DNA of 64,000 nucleotides, from NCBI GenBank assembly GCA_014204435.1, contig JACHLF010000001.1:124001-188000 (forward strand). Reading direction: 5' to 3'. This DNA comes from Mycobacteroides chelonae (GTDB taxonomy: Bacteria > Actinomycetota > Actinomycetes > Mycobacteriales > Mycobacteriaceae). The translations under genes were made by a program, and so were the position numbers. How positions within the stretch are numbered: position 1 is the first letter of the stretch; each line of letters opens with the position of its first letter. A model generated the notes under the pieces. It was not told the DNA's origin. It saw nothing but the letters and a program-made list of their open reading frames with translations, and did no database searches. Positions 17,860 to 26,910 of this stretch are shown one piece after another.

Positions 17860-19031
17860 CTCTGGCCGACCAGGAGACGCAGACTGCAGCTCCGTTGTCT
17901 ACCCAAGGTTTTCGCGCGCTGCTCGACTCGGTGATCGACGACGAGGTGAGGTCGTGGGTGGCGGAGGCCGAGAAGACCGAGCGCTTCCCCCGCGCCCTCA
18001 TCGAGCGCTTCGGCCGTACCGGTGTACTCGCCGACAAATGGGCCTCGGGCCCGTTGCCCGACGTGGCGAAGCTCGTGTCGTTGGGATTCGCGCTGGGCAA
18101 TCTCGGTTCGATTGGGATCAGCATTGGCGCGAGCCTGCACGATTCCGCGATTTCCATCCTGCGCCGGTTTGGTCGCACCGATTACCTACGTGCGATCACC
18201 GAGCAGGCCATCCGAGGCGAGGCGGTGCTGTGCATCGGGGCATCCGAGGAGGCGGGCGGCTCTGATCTTCAAATTTCGGAGACCCTGGTCCACAGCGTCG
18301 ACGGCGGCTACTACGTACGGGGCAGTAAGAAATTCGTGTCGCTCGGCCCGATCTCGGATCATATCGTCGTCGTCGCTCGCGGTGCCGACGGTGATGCCGC
18401 GGGCAAGCACGGCAACGTGATGCTGTTGTTGGTACCGACCGCTCAGGTGGTGGTCAACGAGCGCTACCGCAAGCTGAGCGCGGGACCGCTGGATACCGCG
18501 CCGATCGACATCGACACGTGGGTTCCCGCCGACGCGCTGATCGCCCGCCCAGGTGGGGGACTCGCCGCCATCAGCTGGGGCCTGTCCCACGAGCGGCTCG
18601 GCATCGCGGCTCAGGTGGTGGCGCTCTGCGAGAAGGCTCTCGGGATCACGATCGCCCGCATGACGGAGCGGGTGCAGTTCGGCAGCACACTGCTGGGGCA
18701 CCAGGCATTGCGGCTGCGCGTCGCCGATCTGCAGTCCCGCGTCGACATGATGCGCTACTCGCTCGAAGGTATCGCCGCGACGGGCGAGATGAATCTGCGC
18801 ACGGCGGCCGCGGCGAAGGTGACGGCTGCCCGGCTTGGCGAAGAGGTGCTCTCCGAATGCCTTCATATCTTCGGCGGCTCGGGATACCTGACCGAGGAGA
18901 TCCCGGTCGGGCGCTGGTGGCGCGATATGAAACTGGCCCGGGTGGGCGGCGGAACCGACGAGACCCTCTGGGAGTTCGTCGCCGCCGCGCTGAAGCCCGA
19001 TATGGAGGGCTACCGCTCCTTGGGCGGCTAG
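17856..19031 (+). CDS. mbtN: Acyl-ACP dehydrogenase MbtN (FadE14 type)
   Basis: A 391-residue flavin acyl-CoA dehydrogenase-fold enzyme that puts the double bond in the mycobactin acyl chain while it is on MbtL. Family motifs include [45 protein letters not shown] and [21 protein letters not shown] (part). GGTDETLWE near the end is where the catalytic base lies in relatives. Start overlaps mbtM (ATGA). Its stop TAG shares CTAG with the stop of convergent mbtK. Confidence 0.92.
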   Translation: MTLADQETQTAAPLSTQGFRALLDSVIDDEVRSWVAEAEKTERFPRALIERFGRTGVLADKWASGPLPDVAKLVSLGFALGNLGSIGISIGASLHDSAISILRRFGRTDYLRAITEQAIRGEAVLCIGASEEAGGSDLQISETLVHSVDGGYYVRGSKKFVSLGPISDHIVVVARGADGDAAGKHGNVMLLLVPTAQVVVNERYRKLSAGPLDTAPIDIDTWVPADALIARPGGGLAAISWGLSHERLGIAAQVVALCEKALGITIARMTERVQFGSTLLGHQALRLRVADLQSRVDMMRYSLEGIAATGEMNLRTAAAAKVTAARLGEEVLSECLHIFGGSGYLTEEIPVGRWWRDMKLARVGGGTDETLWEFVAAALKPDMEGYRSLGG

Positions 19032-19642
19032 GCCAGCTGCCCGAGCACATCGGCCGGGGTCCGCGGGGTGGTGTACAGCGCCATCCTGCGGTTGGGCATC
19101 TGGTGCTCTCCGAGAAACACGCAACCGATGTGTTCGAACACTCGGCGGGTTTCAAAATTCTGGTATTCGGGGTCGAACATGACCCGCTTACATTGCGGCT
19201 CCAGCTCGAAGAAGCTCTTGATGATCTTGGGCAGGATCATCACCATGAAACCCTTGCTGGCCATGGCCTGGTTGGCGATCGCGCCGTGTATTCCGAGGTC
19301 GTAGGGGTCCGCGTCGTACGTGGAGCCGATCGAATCCTGGGCCGCGCGATAGAACTCCAAATATCCGACGGGTTCATCGCGAAACAGCACCAGGTAAGGA
19401 TGCGAATAAGTGCTCTCAACCTGGGCCTTGAGCTGGTCGTACCACCGTGCGTCCGGCCAGTCCTGTTCCCAGCCGTTGACCAATGCCGGCTGACGCATCC
19501 ACCGGGCGATGAGCGCCGTGTCGTCGCTATCCGGGTTAACCAGCCTCAAACCGAACGGACTGGGGAGCGTGGCCGCGGGAGGTGCAGGCACCGAGGGGTC
19601 GGGGGCGACATGACGGTAGAGCACTGGCCAGGGGCGTTCCAT
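19028..19642 (-). CDS. mbtK: Lysine N-acyltransferase MbtK
   Basis: A 204-residue GNAT-fold siderophore acyltransferase that moves the acyl chain from MbtL to the N6 of the mycobactin lysine. The pattern [20 protein letters not shown] carries the histidine, and [20 protein letters not shown] carries the aspartate, of this subfamily. Start ATG 19642 lies five bases from an IdeR-like box, so its transcript has little or no leader. It faces mbtN, with overlapping stops. Confidence 0.93.
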   Translation of the reverse strand: MERPWPVLYRHVAPDPSVPAPPAATLPSPFGLRLVNPDSDDTALIARWMRQPALVNGWEQDWPDARWYDQLKAQVESTYSHPYLVLFRDEPVGYLEFYRAAQDSIGSTYDADPYDLGIHGAIANQAMASKGFMVMILPKIIKSFFELEPQCKRVMFDPEYQNFETRRVFEHIGCVFLGEHQMPNRRMALYTTPRTPADVLGQLA

Positions 19643-19647
19643 GGATA

Positions 19648-19666
19648 TAAGGATAGGCTATCCAAC
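19648..19666 (-). promoter_or_regulatory. IdeR-like box upstream of mbtK
   Basis: TAAGGATAGGCTATCCAAC matches the iron box at 14 of 19 positions and keeps near-perfect symmetry (GGATAG-G-CTATCC). It sits just upstream of the mbtK start codon. It also overlaps the stop of the neighbouring pseudogene. Confidence 0.7.
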
Positions 19667-20133
19667 TGCATGGCCCTGTGTGGTCCACGCGGGTTGTGGA
19701 CCCGATGGGTCTAGGAGGAACAGGGCGTTGGCATCCGCGTATCCGATGGCGCGCGTCGCGAATCCGAACGTGCTCCACTGCGCGATCTCCTGGACCGGGT
19801 GATTCAGCGCAAACCCCGCGGGGAGCAGGTTCACCGGGCGGTCCGCCGCGGTGTAGACCGCACGGACGGCGTCGGCATCGGGCAGGCCCGGTGCGTACAC
19901 TACGTCTGCTCCCGCCTCGGCATACGCGGATAGCCGGGCGATGGTGTCGGCCAGATCCGTTCTGCCGTAAAGGAATTTCTCGGCGCGCGCCGTCAGCGTG
20001 GTGGCCAGGCCGGAGAAGTCGAAGCCGGTCAGGATGCGGGCGCACTCCCGGCGTCCCGCGGGTTGGGGACCACGAACGTACCGGACTGATGAAGAGCCCC
20101 GAACGCTACCGCACGCTCATGCTGTGAGGTCAT
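19658..20133 (-). pseudogene. Isocitrate lyase/PEP mutase family gene, internally deleted and frameshifted
   Basis: The minus strand from ATG 20133 reads [16 protein letters not shown], then GTFVVPNPRDAGSA, the normal start of this family. A frameshift near 20045 moves the reading to ILTGFDFSGLATT, which then jumps straight to TARAEKFLYGRTDLADT. This skips about 100 or more residues that hold the catalytic metal-binding region. The rest (GADVVYAPGLPDADAVRAVY) runs to TAG 19658. The product cannot be an active lyase. The remnant lies between mbtK and deoC. Confidence 0.85.
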
Positions 20134-20155
20134 GTATGCGACGCTAGCCCCTATG

Positions 20156-20869
20156 ACTGAGCCCATGACGGAATCGGCAGGCAGGCCGGCGGTTTGGCCC
20201 ACCCGCGGTGAGGTAGCCGCGCTCATTGACCACACGTTGCTCAAGCCCGAAGCGACTCCTGAGGACGTGCGGTCGCTGATCACGGAGGCTGCTGACCTCG
20301 GGGTGTTGGCGGTGTGCGTCTCTCCGTCGATGTTGCCGGTGGACCTGCCCGACGCAGGTGTAGGCCTGATCGTCGCGGCGGTGGTGGGATTCCCGTCGGG
20401 GAAACATCTTTCGCCCATCAAAGCGCATGAGGCCGCTCTCGCGGTTGCGGCAGGAGCGACCGAGATCGACATGGTGATCGACGTGGGTGCTGCGGTGGCC
20501 GGAGACTTTGCGGCCGTGCAGGCCGATATCGAGGCCGTGCGGCGCGCGGTCCCGTCGGCGACCTTGAAGGTCATCATCGAGTCGGCGGCACTGCTGGAAC
20601 TCTCCGGTGCCGAGGCGGTCCGTCAGGCATGTCGGGTCTGTGAGGCCGCCGGAGCCGATTTCGTGAAGACCTCCACCGGATTTCACCCGTCCGGGGGAGC
20701 GACGGTCGAGGCCGTGCGCATCATGGCAGAGACCGTCGGCGATCGGCTTCAGATCAAGGCGAGCGGCGGAATCCGGACGCCACACGACGCCGCAGCCATG
20801 CTCGATGCCGGAGCGACGCGTCTGGGCCTCTCGAGTAGCCGGGCCGTCCTGGACGGGTTTTCGGCTTAG
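20156..20869 (+). CDS. deoC: Deoxyribose-phosphate aldolase
   Basis: About 237 residues of a class I aldolase that splits 2-deoxyribose 5-phosphate to glyceraldehyde 3-phosphate and acetaldehyde. Family motifs are [41 protein letters not shown] and [11 protein letters not shown] with the Schiff-base lysine, plus [13 protein letters not shown] 20156 is used; ATG 20132 and ATG 20165 are possible. Place equals Rv0478. Its TAG stop overlaps the TAA stop of the convergent gene. Confidence 0.93.
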   Translation, partial: TEPMTESAGRPAVWPTRGEVAALIDHTLLKPEATPEDVRSLITEAADLGVLAVCVSPSMLPVDLPDAGVGLIVAAVVGFPSGKHLSPIKAHEAALAVAAGATEIDMVIDVGAAVAGDFAAVQADIEAVRRAVPSATLKVIIESAALLELSGAEAVRQACRVCEAAGADFVKTSTGFHPSGGATVEAVRIMAETVGDRLQIKASGGIRTPHDAAAMLDAGATRLGLSSSRAVLDGFSA

Positions 20870-21807
20870 AAACTTAGGTTCTGCAAGCAGGGATTCTCGA
20901 CCGGCTTCATCGGCTGGTTGGTGCTCGACAGTTTCACTGTGATGCCGTCGTTGGTGACCTTCACCTCTTGGGCCTTGAGCCCCATCGGGTATTCGCCGCC
21001 GACCAGCCCCTTGGAGAAGGTGTCCAGTGCCGGCTGGATGATTTCGCGGGGCAGACCGATGAACGCCGACACGTTCTCGGACTGCAGGGCCACCATGCCG
21101 TCCTTGATGACGGGTTTGGTGGTGATCTGGGCCAGCCCGCCGGCGGCGGTGAGGGTCACCTCGCCGGTCGACTCGTTGGTGGTCGCGTCGCCGACCAATG
21201 AACCGAGCATTCCCGGAACCAGCTCCCGGGCGCTCTCGGTGATGCCGGCGGTCGGCCAGGACACCTCGACGTCGAGGCGGCCGATCGTGCCGAGCGAGTC
21301 GGCGGTCTTCTTCAGGGAGACGTCGCGCACGGTGATGGCGACGGTCATCTTCTTGGCCTGCGCGATCTGATTGCCCGCGGTCCTGATCGTCAGCTTGTCG
21401 ATGTGATCACCGAGGTACTGAAGCACCAGCGGCATCGGGCCGAAGGATGCGGTCGCGCCGTCCTGAACCAGGCACGATGTGGCCGCGTTGACCTCGGTGC
21501 TGGTGCGCTGGCGCGCGTACAGCTCGATGCCGAGCACGGCAGCCAGGAACACGGCGACGACGATGACGCCGATGAGCACCAGCGACTTGTAGTCGCGGCT
21601 TTTCTTGGGCGCGGCAGGCTCCGGGGGCTCGCCGGCTGCGGTGGTGGCCGGCGGCTCGACCGGGGGCGGTGTCACCGGGCTCTGCAGGGTGGGCGGCTGC
21701 TGTTCCGGCACAGTCGGCGGAACCTGCTGCGCCGGTGGTTGCCATGGCGAAGGCTCAGGAGGTGTCGATCCGGGCGGGCCGATCGGCGGCTGCGGCGGTG
21801 TTGTCAC
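20866..21807 (-). CDS. DUF2993 membrane-anchored protein (Rv0479c-like)
   Basis: A 313-residue protein. About 75 proline-rich cytosolic residues come first, then one membrane segment ([21 protein letters not shown], near 85-105, split in two parts), and an outer DUF2993 domain. Proteins of this family include LmeA, which acts in mannan maturation, but this one has the Rv0479c layout and unknown function. A cysteine pair (SCLVQD and NPCLQN) brackets the outer domain. Confidence 0.82.
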   Translation of the reverse strand: MTTPPQPPIGPPGSTPPEPSPWQPPAQQVPPTVPEQQPPTLQSPVTPPPVEPPATTAAGEPPEPAAPKKSRDYKSLVLIGVIVVAVFLAAVLGIELYARQRTSTEVNAATSCLVQDGATASFGPMPLVLQYLGDHIDKLTIRTAGNQIAQAKKMTVAITVRDVSLKKTADSLGTIGRLDVEVSWPTAGITESARELVPGMLGSLVGDATTNESTGEVTLTAAGGLAQITTKPVIKDGMVALQSENVSAFIGLPREIIQPALDTFSKGLVGGEYPMGLKAQEVKVTNDGITVKLSSTNQPMKPVENPCLQNLSF

Positions 21808-21822
21808 CCGCGCGATTGTGCC

Positions 21823-22611
21823 TTACTTGGCTGAGGACGGGTTAAGGACAGGCAAGATCTTGCGGGTCTGCTCCACCGCGTCCAGGTGCAGATCCGCCAC
21901 GATGAGCTCCGGGTCGGGACCGGCCTGTGCGATGAGTTCGCCCGTCGGCGAGGCCAGCAGGCTGCCGCCGATTCCTGTGGGCGAGCCGTGGGCCGGTTCC
22001 TCGAATGCGGGCAGGGCCTGGTCGGCGGCCGCCACGAAGCAAGTCGAGTCGGCCGCCCGCGCCCGCGCCAGCAGTGTCCACTGATCCCATTTACCGGTGC
22101 CGGCGGCCCATGAGGCGCTGACTGTGATCACCTGAGCACCGCGCCGTGCCAGGTCGGTGTACAGGGCCGGAAAGCGGATGTCGTAGCAGGTGGTCAGCCC
22201 GACGGTCACGCCGTCGACCGTGATGAGCACCGGTTCGTGGCCGGGTGCGACGGTCGCCGATTCGCGGAAGCCGAACGCGTCGTACAGGTGGATCTTGTCG
22301 TAGTGCGTGTCGACACCCGGACCGGTGGCCAGCAGGGTGTTGTGGACGCGTCCGTCGGCTGCCGGGGTGAACATGCCGACGACGACGGTCAGGCTGGCCT
22401 GCTGTGCAATCGCGCGGACGCTGTCGGCCCATCGCCCGTCCACCGGCTGTGCGACCGGGCCCAGCGGCACACCGAACCGGCACATGGTGGCCTCCGGGAA
22501 CACGATAAGGCCGGCGCCCTGCGCCGCGGCGTCTCGAACCGTGGCGGCCACGATGGACAGGTTCTCGGCGGGATCGGCACCGCTGGTGATCTGCGCCAAC
22601 ACTATCCGCAT
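21823..22611 (-). CDS. Nitrilase-superfamily carbon-nitrogen hydrolase (Rv0480c-like)
   Basis: A 262-residue amidase-type enzyme. The Glu-Lys-Cys triad is visible: Glu40 in LIVFPEAT, Lys106 in THYDKIHLYD and Cys142 in LTTCYDIRFP. It is a single-domain cytosolic hydrolase, related to omega-amidase and deaminated-glutathione amidase. The exact substrate is not set by sequence. Place between Rv0479c- and Rv0481c-like genes agrees with Rv0480c. Confidence 0.9.
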   Translation of the reverse strand: MRIVLAQITSGADPAENLSIVAATVRDAAAQGAGLIVFPEATMCRFGVPLGPVAQPVDGRWADSVRAIAQQASLTVVVGMFTPAADGRVHNTLLATGPGVDTHYDKIHLYDAFGFRESATVAPGHEPVLITVDGVTVGLTTCYDIRFPALYTDLARRGAQVITVSASWAAGTGKWDQWTLLARARAADSTCFVAAADQALPAFEEPAHGSPTGIGGSLLASPTGELIAQAGPDPELIVADLHLDAVEQTRKILPVLNPSSAK

Positions 22612-22620
22612 AGGGTCAGC

Positions 22621-23424
22621 CTAGCGCGACAGGCCAGGCGCCGGGGTCACCGATGACCATGGAGTCGTCAAGATGCAGTCACGAACGTGACGTCTCTGCT
22701 GCTCAACGGGAAATCCATTGTTGCGCAGTGCTTTCAACATCATGCGCCAGCGGACCCGGGGGCCGAAGACGCCGTGTGGGGCCGCGGCCGCCCAGCATTG
22801 ATCGGCAGCGGCCAGTAGATCATGTATGGGCTGGCCCGGAACATTCTGGTGTATAAGGGCTTTCGGCAGCCGCTCGGCCAGATCGGACGGCTTCTCGATG
22901 TCGAAGGGATCGCAGGCAAGGGTGAGGGTGCGGGGTCCGGATGCGTCGAGTAATAGCCACGCGCAACGGCGGCCCAGTTCGTCACAGGTGCCCTCGATGA
23001 TCAGCCCGCCGGGGGCCAGTCCGGCCCGCATCGCCGCCCACGCCTGGGTGACCTCTGGCTCCGGATACTGGCGCAGCACATTGAAGGCGCGCACCAGAAT
23101 CGGTGTGAGGCCGGCCAACTCGAATCCACCGAGACCGAAGTGGACTCCGTCACGCGCCGGTACCACCCGCTGGGGATCGATTTCCAATCCGGTCATCCGT
23201 ACGTCCGATCGGACTGTTCGCAACCGGGCGGCCAGTTCCAGCGTGGTGTTGGGCATGGCCCCGTATCCCACGTCCACGACCAGGGGATCGGCGGCGTCTG
23301 TCAGGGCCGCGCGCACCTCGGGGTGATGAACCAGCCAGCGGTCACTGCGGCGCAGCCGATTGATCCCCGTGGTGCCGCGGGTGATGGTGCCCTGTGGGCG
23401 TGGGGAGGGAGCCACGGTATCCAT
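22621..23424 (-). CDS. Class I SAM-dependent methyltransferase-like protein
   Basis: A 267-residue protein with a Rossmann methyltransferase pattern: VVDVGYGAMPNTTLELAARL as motif I and GLEIDPQRV as the acidic strand. Later come GGLIIEGTCDELGRRCAWLLL and RMMLKALRNNGFPVEQQRRHVRDC (in parts). Substrate unknown. It lies nine bases before the nitrilase-like gene and may be co-transcribed. It is not in the M. tuberculosis order. Confidence 0.75.
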   Translation of the reverse strand: MDTVAPSPRPQGTITRGTTGINRLRRSDRWLVHHPEVRAALTDAADPLVVDVGYGAMPNTTLELAARLRTVRSDVRMTGLEIDPQRVVPARDGVHFGLGGFELAGLTPILVRAFNVLRQYPEPEVTQAWAAMRAGLAPGGLIIEGTCDELGRRCAWLLLDASGPRTLTLACDPFDIEKPSDLAERLPKALIHQNVPGQPIHDLLAAADQCWAAAAPHGVFGPRVRWRMMLKALRNNGFPVEQQRRHVRDCILTTPWSSVTPAPGLSR

Positions 23425-23548
23425 GGTGCCTGGAAGGCCGCTGCCTGCGGTAATCGGGATTTCTTGGGATCGGTAGCCGGCGCCATGGGACTTCTTGCCG
23501 CCGCCGCGTTCCTCGCGGAGTTGTTGGTCGCCGAGTCGGACTACTGAT

Positions 23549-23588
23549 CCTCGCGTCCTCGCGTCCTCGCGTCCTCGCGTCCTCGGGG
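23549..23588. repeat. 8-base tandem repeat CCTCGCGT, about five units
   Basis: Four exact units of CCTCGCGT (23549-23580) and a fifth with two changes lie in the 174-base gap between the methyltransferase gene and the DUF2505 gene. No gene is seen in that gap. The unit number could vary by replication slippage. Confidence 0.9.
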
Positions 23589-23598
23589 TCCTCGACGG

Positions 23599-24114
23599 TC
23601 AATGGTGCTTCGAGATCCAGTCGGCGATGAAGCCCTCTTCCACGCGGAAGAGGTTGTCGAGGTGATACAGGATCAGGTCCTCGAGCGTGCCTCCGATGAA
23701 CGGGATGTACACCTTGCACGTGCTGGAGAGACTGAGCTGAGAACCCTGATCGGTATCGGACAGCTTGCATACGCCGGTGAAGGAGCCCGGCCCGGCCAGC
23801 ACCGAGGCGCCGTAGTTGCCCATCGCAGACCCCTTGCGCTGATCAAACGGCCCGAAATGCTGTACCCGGGTGATGATCATGTCGGCGCGCATCACCTTCT
23901 GCGCGATGGGCGGCAGGTACATGCGGGGCAGATTCTGCTTGAGCACCACATCGATGCTGGATTCGGTCACGTTGAAGGTGTGAATCTCGGAGATCGGCGT
24001 GAGCCATCCATAGGCCGACATCAGGGTTTCCCAGTAATCCCGGCTGGCGAAGTCCTGGTAGATCTTCTCTGCCGGAGCCGGGAAGTTCACCGTGAACACC
24101 GAGCGCCTGGACAT
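23599..24114 (-). CDS. DUF2505 protein, first of a tandem pair
   Basis: A 171-residue protein of the DUF2505 family, which has a START/SRPBCC-like fold with a lipid-type pocket. It opens with RSVFTVNFPAPAEKIYQDFA and ends with EEGFIADWISKHH. The next gene encodes a relative of the same layout (ending SEWIATHG), so the two arose by duplication. Only one copy (Rv0481c) is found at this place in M. tuberculosis. Function unknown. Confidence 0.78.
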   Translation of the reverse strand: MSRRSVFTVNFPAPAEKIYQDFASRDYWETLMSAYGWLTPISEIHTFNVTESSIDVVLKQNLPRMYLPPIAQKVMRADMIITRVQHFGPFDQRKGSAMGNYGASVLAGPGSFTGVCKLSDTDQGSQLSLSSTCKVYIPFIGGTLEDLILYHLDNLFRVEEGFIADWISKHH

Positions 24115-24124
24115 TTGACCCAGG

Positions 24125-24628
24125 TTAGCCGTGGGTGGCGATCCACTCCGAGGTAAATCGCTGTTCGGCAGATAACAAGTCCATCAGCTTGCCGCCGACG
24201 AAGCCCTCGATCTTGCCGCCTACCAGAGGGATCTTGACCTCAACGCCGACCTTTAGGTCCAGCCGCGAGCCCCTGGCGCCGTGGTGTAGCCGAGCGGTCC
24301 CAGACAACGCGACGGGTGCACCCGGTATCGAGCCTTCCACGGTGCCCTCGGACGCGCCGCCGTCGATGGCGCCCCACTTCTCCGTACGGACAATTTGCAG
24401 GTCACCTCGGTGAAACTGAGCCACGATGCCAGGTAGCCGGTCGCTGCGCAGCACCTGGGTGGTGACAACTTCGAGTGCACCGTGCTCGGATTTCAGGGAG
24501 TCCAGGGTTGCGGTATCGGCACCGGAACCGGCCAGTCGTTCATTCCAGTAGGCCTCGTCGGCGAAGGCCGCGTGGACCTGCTCGACGGTTGCCGAGTATT
24601 CCACCGACAGGTCAAATGAGCGCGCCAT
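24125..24628 (-). CDS. DUF2505 protein (Rv0481c-like)
   Basis: A 167-residue DUF2505 protein: [20 protein letters not shown] at the start, a conserved GTVEGSIPG and GTARL core, and the [20 protein letters not shown] end. ATG 24628 is chosen because upstream starts would run into the divergent murB start. Ten bases separate it from the second DUF2505 gene. The pair is divergent from murB. Confidence 0.82.
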   Translation of the reverse strand: MARSFDLSVEYSATVEQVHAAFADEAYWNERLAGSGADTATLDSLKSEHGALEVVTTQVLRSDRLPGIVAQFHRGDLQIVRTEKWGAIDGGASEGTVEGSIPGAPVALSGTARLHHGARGSRLDLKVGVEVKIPLVGGKIEGFVGGKLMDLLSAEQRFTSEWIATHG

Positions 24629-24654
24629 GGGTCGCAAGGCTACCGTTACGGCCC

Positions 24655-25746
24655 GTGAGGCTGGCATCGACAACGCGCACGCGGATCGAGGATCTCGGCG
24701 CCGTTGTGACCGACGATGCTCCGCTCAGCGCGCTGACGACATTGCGGTTGGGGCCGGTGGCGTCCACGCTCGTTCGGTGCGAGAGCAGCGCACAGGTGAT
24801 CGGTGCGCTGGCTGCGCTCGACGGCTATCCCACTCTGTTGCTCGCGGGTGGATCGAACGTTGTTCTTGCCGACGACCTTACGGACCTCACCGTGGTGCAT
24901 ATCGCCGCGGCCGGTGTCGAGGTGGATGGGCCGCTGCTGTGTGCGGCCGCGGGAACCAACTGGGACGAGGTTGTGGCGCTGTCCCTGCGGGCCGGTCTCG
25001 CTGGGCTGGAATGTCTCTCGGGAATCCCGGGTACCGCCGGCGCCACCCCGGTGCAGAACGTGGGTGCCTACGGCGTCGAGGTGGCCTCGCTGCTGCGACG
25101 TGTTCGAGTGCTGGACCGTGGGACCGGGCGGGTGCGCTGGTACGAGCCCGATGAGCTGGGATTCGGTTACCGCACCAGCGTTCTGAAGGGCACCGACGCA
25201 CGCGTGGTGTTGGAGGTCGAGTTCGGTTTGTCGACGGATGGTCTGAGCTCGCCGATCCGGTACCCGGAGCTGGCCAAGGAACTCGGGGTGGGGCAGGGGG
25301 AGCGCACCGATGCGCTGGCCGTACGGGAAGCGGTACTCGGCCTGCGCCGGAGCAAGGGCATGGTGCTCGACGAGGCCGATCACGACACCTGGAGTGTCGG
25401 TTCGTTCTTCACAAACCCTGTTGTCGCCGAGGACGATCTGGATGGCGTCCGGTCGCGCGTGCGCGAACGTTTGGGGCCCGATATCGCGATGCCGCAGTAT
25501 CCGGCCCAGGACGGGGTGAAGCTGTCGGCGGCCTGGCTGGTGGAGCGGGCCGGCTTCGTCAAGGGCTACCCCGGGGAGCAGTCGGCGGTTCGGGTCTCCA
25601 CGAAACACTCACTGGCACTGACCCATCGCGGCGGCGGTAGCACCGGTGAGCTGCTGGCGCTTGCCCGCGCCGTCCGTGACGGGGTGCAGAAGGCCTTCGG
25701 TGTGCGCCTGGAGCCTGAGCCGGTGCTGGTGGGCTGCTCCCTGTAA
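24655..25746 (+). CDS. murB: UDP-N-acetylenolpyruvoylglucosamine reductase
   Basis: About 363 residues. MurB reduces the enolpyruvyl group to lactyl in UDP-MurNAc formation, using FAD and NADPH in the cytosol. FAD-binding motifs are [13 protein letters not shown] and [18 protein letters not shown]. The catalytic serine is in [11 protein letters not shown] and the glutamate in the C-terminal [10 protein letters not shown] set the start at GTG 24655 since ATG 24616 would overlap the divergent DUF2505 gene. It aligns in length with Rv0482. Confidence 0.95.
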   Translation: MRLASTTRTRIEDLGAVVTDDAPLSALTTLRLGPVASTLVRCESSAQVIGALAALDGYPTLLLAGGSNVVLADDLTDLTVVHIAAAGVEVDGPLLCAAAGTNWDEVVALSLRAGLAGLECLSGIPGTAGATPVQNVGAYGVEVASLLRRVRVLDRGTGRVRWYEPDELGFGYRTSVLKGTDARVVLEVEFGLSTDGLSSPIRYPELAKELGVGQGERTDALAVREAVLGLRRSKGMVLDEADHDTWSVGSFFTNPVVAEDDLDGVRSRVRERLGPDIAMPQYPAQDGVKLSAAWLVERAGFVKGYPGEQSAVRVSTKHSLALTHRGGGSTGELLALARAVRDGVQKAFGVRLEPEPVLVGCSL

Positions 25747-25794
25747 TCACGCGTTGGCCTGCGTACCTGCGGGCCATGCTCGTACAGTGGGCCG

Positions 25795-26571
25795 ATGGGG
25801 CTGGGAATTGGCGTACACGGGCTCTTCGTAGGGCTCGGCGTGCTGGTTGCCGCCATCGTCTTCGCCTGCGAAGCGCGCCGGCGCGGTGCTCCTGCTGAGC
25901 AATCGTTGATCGCGGTGGCGGGTGCTCTGGTCGGCGGTGCGATCGGCATGCGACTGTCGGGCTGGATCGAGCACCTCAATCCGGCGCTCAATCCGAGCCT
26001 GGCCGAGGCGTGGATGTTCGGGTCGCGCAGCATCATCGGGGGCCTGTTGGGGGCGTATGTCGGTGTCCTGGTGGCCAAACGGCTCATCGGGTACCACGCG
26101 AAGACGGGGGATCTGTTTGCACCCGCGGTGGCCCTGGGTATGGCGATGGGCCGGATCGGATGCCACCTGACAGAGACTCCCGGCCGACCGACTTCGCTGC
26201 CGTGGGGTATCCATGCCCCGGCCTCACGACCGGACTGCCCGGGATGCCTGGCCGGGGTGGCGATGCATCCTTCCTTTCTGTATGAGATCGCTTTCCAGCT
26301 AGCGGCTTTCGCGGTGCTGTGGTGGTGGATGCGTCCACGTGTGACGCATCCCGGGGAGCTCTTCGTGCTCTATGTGTCCGCGTACGCGGTGTTCCGATTC
26401 TTGGTCGAATTCACCCGTGCGAACGAGGCGGTGTGGCTGAATCTGACACGACCACAGTGGGTTCTGCTGCTGGGAATGGCACTGGCGGCATGGAGGCTGT
26501 GGCGCGGCTATGGTGCCGGGTATTACGACGGCGCATTCCGCAGACATGTCCCTGAGGTGGTGTCGGCATGA
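25795..26571 (+). CDS. Prolipoprotein diacylglyceryl transferase (Lgt) paralogue
   Basis: A 258-residue integral membrane protein with about six or seven membrane segments. The Lgt signature region is visible as GMAMGRIGCHLTETPGRP, followed by LPWGIHAP and HPSFLYEIAFQL. Late in the chain comes FRFLVEFTRANE, with the conserved arginine and glutamate. Lgt moves a diacylglyceryl unit from phosphatidylglycerol to the lipobox cysteine of prelipoproteins. The usual large actinobacterial Lgt has a long C-terminal tail; this one is short and sits in an operon with two small membrane proteins and a radical SAM enzyme. It may therefore act on another acceptor. Its stop overlaps the next start (ATGA). 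Confidence 0.82.
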   Translation: MGLGIGVHGLFVGLGVLVAAIVFACEARRRGAPAEQSLIAVAGALVGGAIGMRLSGWIEHLNPALNPSLAEAWMFGSRSIIGGLLGAYVGVLVAKRLIGYHAKTGDLFAPAVALGMAMGRIGCHLTETPGRPTSLPWGIHAPASRPDCPGCLAGVAMHPSFLYEIAFQLAAFAVLWWWMRPRVTHPGELFVLYVSAYAVFRFLVEFTRANEAVWLNLTRPQWVLLLGMALAAWRLWRGYGAGYYDGAFRRHVPEVVSA

Positions 26572-26909
26572 GTGAGCCGGAGTCACCCCCCGGTATCAGT
26601 GGTGGACACGCAGTGCTTGGTGTATTTCTTTTCGTGGTGGTGAATGCGGTTGTCGCGCTGGTGGCATTCATGGTCGCCCTAAATGCCTCGGAGAAGAGCG
26701 GCAGCTCCGGTGATGCGGTCTTCATTGCGTTCGCGATGATAAGCCTGCTGGCGGCTTTCGGTGGCGGTGCCGCACTGATGAGGACAGGCGATCGGAACAA
26801 GCGTGGGCTGGGCCTGGGATTGATGATCGGTTGGGCGCTGGTGACCCTGCTCACCGGTGGGGTCTGCACCGGGGCGGGCGCTTTCCTCGGTTGGACCCCG
26901 GGTCTGTGA
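26568..26909 (+). CDS. Small membrane protein A of the Lgt/radical SAM operon
   Basis: A 113-residue protein with three hydrophobic segments and a short acidic-proline N-terminus (SEPESPPG). Its last third, RGLGLGLMIGWALVTLLTGG, is closely shared with the next protein. I do not recognise a known family. It overlaps the Lgt-like gene by four bases and is followed after one base by its paralogue, so the two probably work as a pair in the membrane. Confidence 0.8.
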   Translation: MSEPESPPGISGGHAVLGVFLFVVVNAVVALVAFMVALNASEKSGSSGDAVFIAFAMISLLAAFGGGAALMRTGDRNKRGLGLGLMIGWALVTLLTGGVCTGAGAFLGWTPGL

Positions 26910-26910
26910 A

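Noticed and set aside
23140-23547. Plus-strand frame ending in a hydrophobic stretch near 23500
   Set aside because: It runs through the antisense of the methyltransferase gene; only the last 25 codons are free of it, with no start signal.
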